In this document: positions 22,489 to 26,938 of the stretch, one piece after another
Layout of the letters: every line of letters starts with the position of its first letter
How positions within the stretch are numbered: position 1 is the stretch's first letter
Virus record (IMG/VR): IMGVR_UViG_3300025314_000087
Coordinates: 1-26,938 of that record
Source of the DNA: a virus
Reading direction: 5' to 3' (one strand)
DNA: 26,938 bases
Notes under the pieces: model-generated
What the model was told of the DNA's origin: nothing
The model's input: only the letters and a program-made list of their open reading frames with translations
Database searches by the model: none
Translations under genes and position numbers: made by a program

Positions 22489-23799
22489 ATGTTCCTTCGG
22501 CTCAGTAAGGCTCAATTAAAAGAAATTATGCCCCGAATTCCGGATCGGTACGCCACGGCGTTTATCGATACGCAGGGCGAGCTTGACGGGTGGGGAATTA
22601 CCGCGAACGTCAACCGTTATGGCATGTGGATTGCCAATGTCGCGCATGAATGCGGCGAATTCCACGAAATGGTTGAAAATGGAAATTACCGAACTGAAAC
22701 CATTTTGCGGACGTGGCCAAGCCGATTCAAGTCGGTAGCGCAGGCGGCCCCTTACGCGCATAACGGGCCAAAACTTTTTAACATGACTTATGCGAATCGG
22801 ATGGGCAACGGGCCGCCGTCCAGTGGGGATGGATTTAAATTCCGGGGGCGTGGCGAACCGCAGGTGACCGGCAAGGACGGTTATAAGAACGTTGGGCATG
22901 TTGCCAATCTTCCGCTTACCGACGATCCGGATTTGGCAATGGCCCTTGCCCATATGAATCGGGTCGGTGCGGCGTTTTGGGAATGGAAGAGTCTAAACCG
23001 TTTTGCCGATGCCGGTGATTTTTATACCGTGGTCGGACGATGGAATGGCGGCCATATCGGCATGGTGCAGCGCAAAGTTTATTTGAACCGTGCGCTTGCT
23101 GTGCTGAAAAAGGCGCAGCGGATTGCCGAAGTCACGCCCCCGCGTATAGCGGAGGTTCCTTCGGAGCCGCTGGCCGAGTCTATCGTGCCGCCGACGATTC
23201 CGCCTATCGATCCGCGTGGCGAGCCTTCGGAAGTTGTTCCGCGCGCCCCGACGCCTGCGTTTGATGCGGAAGCCGCGCAACGCAAGCTTCGCGCGCTTGG
23301 TTATTGGCCGGGCAACGTGGATGGCGACGAAGGATCATTTATGCGCGACGCGCTGCTTTCCTTCCAAGCCGACAATCATTTACCGATTACGGGCACCCTG
23401 GACGATGCGACGTGGGCCGAACTGACGGTGGCCGGGCCAAAGTTCGTTCCGGAATCACGCGCCAATGCTACGGTCACGACGTTGCGGGAAAAAGGCAGCG
23501 AAACGATTTCTTTGACGGACCGCGTGAAGCGATACGCCGCATGGCTTGTCGGTGGCGGCACCGTTGGGACGGCGGCCGGTGGCGATCAAGCCGGGAATGG
23601 TGGATGGCTGGATTCGATTCAGGGGTATTACTATCAATTCAGCATGTTCGTTGAACCTGCAAAGGCCGTGATTGCATTCATTCGTGAACATCAATTCTTG
23701 CTATTCGTCGGCTTGGGCCTTTTGATTTGGTTCGTTGCCCATAAGATTCAGCAACGCCGCGTGGAAGATGAACGCACCGGAGCAAATAGGGGCCGTTGA
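22489..23799 (+). CDS. Endolysin: GH19 muramidase/chitinase-like, PG-binding domain, C-terminal membrane helix
   Basis: Degrades peptidoglycan at lysis. Residues 1-205 are a glycoside hydrolase family 19-type domain: NVAHECGEF with likely catalytic Glu54, MVENGNYR with Glu63, YANRMGNGPPSSGDGFKFRGRG and GRWNGGHIG. The usual GRGLIQLTG is GRGEPQVTG here. After a Pro-rich linker, residues 258-313 are a peptidoglycan-binding module (AQRKLRALGYWPGNVDGDEG, DATWAELT). Residues 402-419 (QFLLFVGLGLLIWFVAHK) are a transmembrane helix followed by a basic tail, so the protein is anchored or carries a holin-like part. No signal peptide is seen. Start ATG 22489 is supported by the family opening LSKAQLKEIMP; a TTG at 22444 overlaps the promoter. 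The stop overlaps the i-spanin start (TGATG). Confidence 0.88.
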   Translation: MFLRLSKAQLKEIMPRIPDRYATAFIDTQGELDGWGITANVNRYGMWIANVAHECGEFHEMVENGNYRTETILRTWPSRFKSVAQAAPYAHNGPKLFNMTYANRMGNGPPSSGDGFKFRGRGEPQVTGKDGYKNVGHVANLPLTDDPDLAMALAHMNRVGAAFWEWKSLNRFADAGDFYTVVGRWNGGHIGMVQRKVYLNRALAVLKKAQRIAEVTPPRIAEVPSEPLAESIVPPTIPPIDPRGEPSEVVPRAPTPAFDAEAAQRKLRALGYWPGNVDGDEGSFMRDALLSFQADNHLPITGTLDDATWAELTVAGPKFVPESRANATVTTLREKGSETISLTDRVKRYAAWLVGGGTVGTAAGGDQAGNGGWLDSIQGYYYQFSMFVEPAKAVIAFIREHQFLLFVGLGLLIWFVAHKIQQRRVEDERTGANRGR

Positions 23800-24185
23800 T
23801 GCTTGCAGGACTCGGAAGTTTGATTCGCCTTGGGGCATTGGCTATTCCCGGCAGCAATTATGCCATGATCGCCTTTGATCTTGTGCGGCGATATTGGAAG
23901 CCCATCGTGATTGCGCTCGCGCTCGCCTATTCATTCCATGCCGGTGTCAAGCATGAACGCAAGAAACACGATACGGCGCAGTTTAAAGCGCAGATCGAAA
24001 AGCTCACGTTCGAACGCGACAATTTGAAAGTGGCGGGCGATCTGGCGAATTCACAAATCACGGAACTACAGCAGCGAGTCGACTCCAATGAAAACCTTGT
24101 TCAAGAAATTCGCGAGCGTCCGCCGGCCGGTGATTGCGCTCTTACTCCCGATGCTATGCGCCGCTTGCGCGCAATCGGCGATTAG
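23799..24185 (+). CDS. i-spanin (Rz-like)
   Basis: Inner-membrane component of the spanin complex that disrupts the outer membrane after peptidoglycan breakdown. A 128-aa protein with an N-terminal membrane helix (residues about 34-50, KPIVIALALAYSFHAGV), then a coiled-coil periplasmic segment (about 51-105) and the C-terminal CALTPDAMRRLRAI that is characteristic of Rz-type spanins. ATG 23799 overlaps the endolysin stop. The o-spanin gene lies in another frame over its last 98 nt, the classic Rz/Rz1 layout. Confidence 0.88.
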   Translation: MLAGLGSLIRLGALAIPGSNYAMIAFDLVRRYWKPIVIALALAYSFHAGVKHERKKHDTAQFKAQIEKLTFERDNLKVAGDLANSQITELQQRVDSNENLVQEIRERPPAGDCALTPDAMRRLRAIGD

Positions 24186-24399
24186 TGAGAAAGGCCCGGC
24201 GACCGAACTCCCGCCCCCTCCGGCGTATATGCGGGCGGTTGCCTTTCCATCGCTTGATCCGAAAAGCGCGGTGAACTCTATTGCGGTCACGCGCAAGGCT
24301 TTGGCGGAAGCGAACGGCCGCCTTACGAAGGGCAACACTTGGTACGATTGCGTTCGGCGGTTCTACAAGGAAGCTCGCGCGTGGGAATCATGTAAATAA
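24088..24399 (+). CDS. o-spanin lipoprotein (Rz1-like), overlapping i-spanin
   Basis: A 103-aa protein starting in the +1 frame inside the i-spanin gene. A basic start (MKTLFKKFASVRRP) and hydrophobic run VIALLLPMLCAAC form a lipoprotein signal; the likely lipidated residue is Cys27 (preceded by Ala-Ala), although the Cys at -3 is atypical. A Pro-rich segment (ELPPPPAYM) follows, as in Rz1 proteins. It is longer than lambda Rz1 (60 aa), with a C-terminal Cys pair (DCVRRFYKEARAWESC) that may form a disulfide. Fold and location are inferred from these features and the gene layout. Confidence 0.82.
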   Translation: MKTLFKKFASVRRPVIALLLPMLCAACAQSAISEKGPATELPPPPAYMRAVAFPSLDPKSAVNSIAVTRKALAEANGRLTKGNTWYDCVRRFYKEARAWESCK

Positions 24400-24410
24400 G
24401 GTTGCGGTGG

Positions 24411-24623
24411 ATGACATGGAATCCCGACGACGATTTACCCACAAGTCAGTTGACGCCGCACGAACGCCGCGCAACGCGACGGGTGTTGCATTGGTTCGAA
24501 CGTCGGACCATGTGGCGAGCGTCGGTGCGGGTGTGGGGAACGTGGTTGCTTGGGGTTCCTTCCGCGACGGTCGCCGCGTGGGGGGTTTGGCAAATAGTCT
24601 CACGTTTGGGAGGCGGGCCATGA
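24411..24623 (+). CDS. Small membrane protein, possible holin
   Basis: A 70-aa protein with an acidic N-terminus (MTWNPDDDLPTSQLTPHERR), a basic stretch (RRVLHWFERRTMWR) and one hydrophobic helix (about 39-64, VRVWGTWLLGVPSATVAAWGVWQIV). Its size, single helix and position beside the endolysin and spanins would suit a holin, but small phage membrane proteins of other roles look alike. ATG 24411 was taken rather than TTG 24402; GGTGG lies directly upstream. The stop overlaps the next gene as ATGA. Confidence 0.55.
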   Translation: MTWNPDDDLPTSQLTPHERRATRRVLHWFERRTMWRASVRVWGTWLLGVPSATVAAWGVWQIVSRLGGGP

Positions 24624-25075
24624 TTCGTATATGGAACGCAATTGTTTTTCATGCGTTGCCGGCGACGGTCGCTTTGCTTCTAACAAGTGTTGCTGTATTC
24701 ACCTTGGATCGGCGAACACCTGTTACAACGATTCTTGGGCCTATCATCCCGCCGATTGTTCAACCTGGACAAGTTGCGGAGCTTCATTTTTCAGTTGAAA
24801 AATATTTTGATTATGAAGGAAATATTCGGCGGTGGTTAGTCGATTCAAAAGGAATCATTTATTCTTTATCCGATGTACCGGCCGAACCGGGGTTATATGG
24901 GTCAAGGGGTAAGATTCGAGTTGTGCGTGACTTTCCGATTCCGCGTGGCATCAGCCCCGGACCGGCCACCTATCATTCACGCGCGGCATTGTGGCGCAAT
25001 CCTTTTCAACAGTGGTTATGGCCGCTGTTGAACGAATACGAATATCCGTTTATCGTTCAAGACAAGGGAAACTAG
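24620..25075 (+). CDS. Membrane-anchored hypothetical protein with extracytoplasmic beta domain
   Basis: A 151-aa protein. Residues 8-28 (IVFHALPATVALLLTSVAVF) are a membrane helix; the rest looks periplasmic: PPIVQPGQVAELHFSVEKYFDYEG, RRWLVDSKGIIYSL, and FPIPRGISPGPATYHSRAALWRNPFQQ. The strand order suggests an immunoglobulin-like fold. I recall similar membrane-tethered hypothetical proteins in alphaproteobacterial phages, function unknown. GGGAGG at 24608-24613 lies 6 nt before the ATG. It is translationally linked to the small membrane protein; an antiholin-type or lysis accessory role is possible but unsupported. Confidence 0.6.
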   Translation: MIRIWNAIVFHALPATVALLLTSVAVFTLDRRTPVTTILGPIIPPIVQPGQVAELHFSVEKYFDYEGNIRRWLVDSKGIIYSLSDVPAEPGLYGSRGKIRVVRDFPIPRGISPGPATYHSRAALWRNPFQQWLWPLLNEYEYPFIVQDKGN

Positions 25076-25078
25076 ATC

Positions 25079-26791
25079 ATGGCCCGGAATAATGCGCCGA
25101 TTCCAGACGATGAACTACGCAAAGACGTTGAAGCCTATGTGGCAAGCGGGGGTAACAGATCGGAGGCAGCGCGTCTTCGCGATATGCCCCGCGTGACCTT
25201 TCGCGACCGTCTGAAACTGGCCGAAAAACGTTTTCGATTGCATCTTGGCAAGATCGTGGACGGTCGCCGGGATTATGTGGAAGCCCGGCAAATGCCGCTG
25301 CCCAAGAAAGGCGGCATTGCGCGGTATATTCTGACTTCGGCGCAGAATAACACCCACCCGCACAAGGATGGGCTGAATAATCTTTTGGCCTACGTCAACT
25401 TCCTGGACAAGCTGCCGAAGGCGTCGTGTCAATTGATGATCGGGACATTCTCCTATGCAATCGACGCCTATGGCGAAAAGGCCGTGAAGCGCGGGACGTG
25501 GCTTGCCAAGGGCGACGCACTAGGCAAGCTTTGGTATGCGCCGGAGCTTACGCCCTATTTTTGCGACGAGTCGGTACAGCTTGCGCCCGGCTTAGTGTGG
25601 TGTGGCGAAATGAATATCCTGCCGACAACCGCCAATCCGTTGACCGGGCTTGCGGAGTACAACGGGCGTAATTCGAATATCATTCCGCACGTCTTGTTCG
25701 CGATGGAATCGATTGCGTCGCTGCCGGACGAAGCCACGAAATTCAATTACACGACCGGCACTATCACCCTGCGCAACTACATTCAGAAACGCACGGGCAT
25801 CGTTGCGGAGCGCCGGCATTGCTACGGCGCGTTGCTTGTGGAAGTGGACGACGGCGGCAATTGGTACGTTCGCCAATTGCAGATCGGCGAGAAAGGCGAG
25901 ATTTACGATATTGGTCCGACCGGATGCCGGAGCGTCAAGATTTGGGACGGCAATGTGAAAACGATTTCTGCCAAGCGTGATCCGGCGCAAGAAGAGTCAT
26001 ACGTGGAAGCCGTGACGTGGGGTGATCTGCACGCGGCTGAAATGCAGCTTTGGGTTCGCGAACTTGGCTTTGCCCCCGGTGGGATGCTTGACCAACTCGC
26101 GCCCAAGAAACAAATTTGGCATGACGTTTTCAGTATGCGAGCGCGTAGCCATCATGAGCTAAAGAATTTTCATCGTATGTATGAAAAGATGGTGGACGGT
26201 GAAGGCATCGTGCAAGATGAAATTCAGGTCACGGCAGACTTTGCGCGGGAAGCACATCGCGCATGGATCGAAACCGTGGTCGTGCGTTCCAATCACGACC
26301 GGCATTTGGATCGGTGGTTGAACGATGCCGATCCGACGCGCGACCCGGTGAATGCGCGCTATTTCATGGAACTGCAAGCGCGGCTATTGAAGGCCCTGGA
26401 CGATGGGGACAAGGATTTCAACATTTTGGAGTTCGCGTTGCATCGGGCCGAAGGCGGATTGCCGGATGGCATTCGTTTCCTAGGCGAAGATGAATCATAC
26501 GTGATTTGCAAGAACGCTCCGGGTGGCGGCATTGAATGCGGCTTGCATGGCGATCTTGGGCCGAACGGTTCGCGCGGATCGACTCGGGCCTTGACCAAAC
26601 TTTCCAGGCCGGCGAACAAGGCGCATGACCATACAGCCACGATTCAATGGCCTGTCTTTTCGGCCGGAAGCTGCGCCTTGGACCTGCCCTATATGAAGGG
26701 GCCGAACGCGCATTCCGTGTCGCATATCGTGAACTTCGTCAACGGCGCGCGGCAGATCATTACGTTTTGGAACGGGAAATTCCGCGCCTAA
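25079..26791 (+). CDS. HTH plus metallophosphoesterase protein, T5 A1-like
   Basis: A 570-aa protein. Residues 24-50 (GNRSEAARLRDMPRVTFRDR) form a helix-turn-helix. The C-terminal half carries the five calcineurin-like phosphoesterase motifs: D316-x-H318 in WGDLHAAE, D349 in IWHDVFSM, SNHD at 404-407, His490 in GLHGDLGPNG, and H516-x-H518 in AHDHTATI. The middle (APGLVWCGEMNILPTTANPL, FNYTTGTITLRNYIQKRTG) resembles phage A1-type proteins as I know them. T5 A1 acts on host DNA breakdown and second-step DNA transfer, so a DNA-processing nuclease is likely. The gene begins 3 nt after the previous stop without a strong binding site. Codon use is C/G-ending, like capsid genes, unlike the AT-richer gene just before. 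Confidence 0.75.
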   Translation: MARNNAPIPDDELRKDVEAYVASGGNRSEAARLRDMPRVTFRDRLKLAEKRFRLHLGKIVDGRRDYVEARQMPLPKKGGIARYILTSAQNNTHPHKDGLNNLLAYVNFLDKLPKASCQLMIGTFSYAIDAYGEKAVKRGTWLAKGDALGKLWYAPELTPYFCDESVQLAPGLVWCGEMNILPTTANPLTGLAEYNGRNSNIIPHVLFAMESIASLPDEATKFNYTTGTITLRNYIQKRTGIVAERRHCYGALLVEVDDGGNWYVRQLQIGEKGEIYDIGPTGCRSVKIWDGNVKTISAKRDPAQEESYVEAVTWGDLHAAEMQLWVRELGFAPGGMLDQLAPKKQIWHDVFSMRARSHHELKNFHRMYEKMVDGEGIVQDEIQVTADFAREAHRAWIETVVVRSNHDRHLDRWLNDADPTRDPVNARYFMELQARLLKALDDGDKDFNILEFALHRAEGGLPDGIRFLGEDESYVICKNAPGGGIECGLHGDLGPNGSRGSTRALTKLSRPANKAHDHTATIQWPVFSAGSCALDLPYMKGPNAHSVSHIVNFVNGARQIITFWNGKFRA

Positions 26792-26880
26792 GATCGGCCA
26801 AAAGACCGGCCAATTTCACCGGCATTTAGGCCAGGATCACGCGGCAGCCCGGGCGGCGGACGACCCTAGCGGATCGGCCA
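26792..26880 (+). repeat. Three GAYCGGCCA direct repeats
   Basis: GATCGGCCA at 26792-26800, GACCGGCCA at 26804-26812 (12 bp later) and GATCGGCCA at 26872-26880, in the otherwise empty region after the last gene. They might be protein-binding sites or coincidence in GC-rich sequence. Confidence 0.5.
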
Positions 26881-26894
26881 GATAAACGCACCCA

Positions 26895-26938
26895 CGGGCC
26901 TCTAATAGCGAAACCCCGGTTTGGGTATTAGAGGCCCG
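26895..26938 (+). terminator. Large perfect inverted repeat at the window end
   Basis: CGGGCCTCTAATA (26895-26907) and TATTAGAGGCCCG (26926-26938) are perfect 13-bp complements around an 18-nt loop that itself contains AAACC-CC-GGTTT. The right arm ends at the last base, so the structure may continue. No T run is visible on either side within the window. It could be a bidirectional terminator, a regulatory cruciform or the edge of a larger structure. Confidence 0.6.

Noticed and set aside
24281-24619. Upstream in-frame extension of the membrane protein gene to 24281
   Set aside because: The extension overlaps the o-spanin and small membrane protein in another frame and reads as low-quality Arg-rich sequence; GGGAGG and ATG at 24620 give a clear start.

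Overview
The window is a continuous stretch of a tailed double-stranded DNA phage (or prophage) genome: the late structural, lysis and possible DNA-transfer region of a siphovirus. Every supported gene is on the + strand. Genes are packed end to end with many ATGA/GTGA overlaps, and no gene-free stretch exceeds about 150 bases. The head proteins are of the lambda type (GpA-type terminase, gpW, gpB-type portal, ClpP-like protease with C-terminal scaffold, gpD, gpE). The spanin pair indicates a Gram-negative host. The DUF6441-like protein, the tail-tip genes and the late HTH-phosphoesterase resemble those of alphaproteobacterial phages as I remember them, so an alphaproteobacterial host is my best guess; this was not checked by any search. 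No integrase, tRNA, CRISPR array or insertion sequence was seen.

Layout. 1-6099: packaging and head (terminase large subunit missing its N-terminus, gpW-like joiner, portal, protease/scaffold with a probable nested scaffold start, decoration protein, major capsid protein), closed by a terminator-like hairpin. 6178-7415: a two-gene accessory cassette of a DUF115-like protein and an SPFH/band-7 protein. 7478-11769: an unusually fibre-rich stretch between head and tail genes: a small spike-base-like protein, a SPRY-domain spike, a probable connector, a small beta-domain protein, a collagen-like fibre with a 186-bp repeat, and a lectin-like fold protein. 11776-16432: tail tube (terminator, tube protein, two overlapping-frame assembly chaperones, DUF6441-like completion protein, tape measure). 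16434-22424: tail tip and receptor binding, ending in an 812-residue adhesin whose first domain is a near copy of the SPRY spike 12 kb upstream. 22489-25075: lysis (GH19 endolysin with a C-terminal membrane helix, overlapping i-spanin and o-spanin, two small membrane proteins). 25079-26791: an HTH plus metallophosphoesterase protein resembling T5 A1. 26792-26938: noncoding, with short repeats and a 13-bp perfect inverted repeat reaching the last base.

The points most worth following are the duplicated SPRY domain joined to expandable Pro/Ser linkers, the DUF115-SPFH cassette, the putative head-fibre cluster, the G/T-like chaperone pair without a canonical slippery site, and the nested scaffold start. 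All functional calls come from reading translated sequence by eye; no database search was run.
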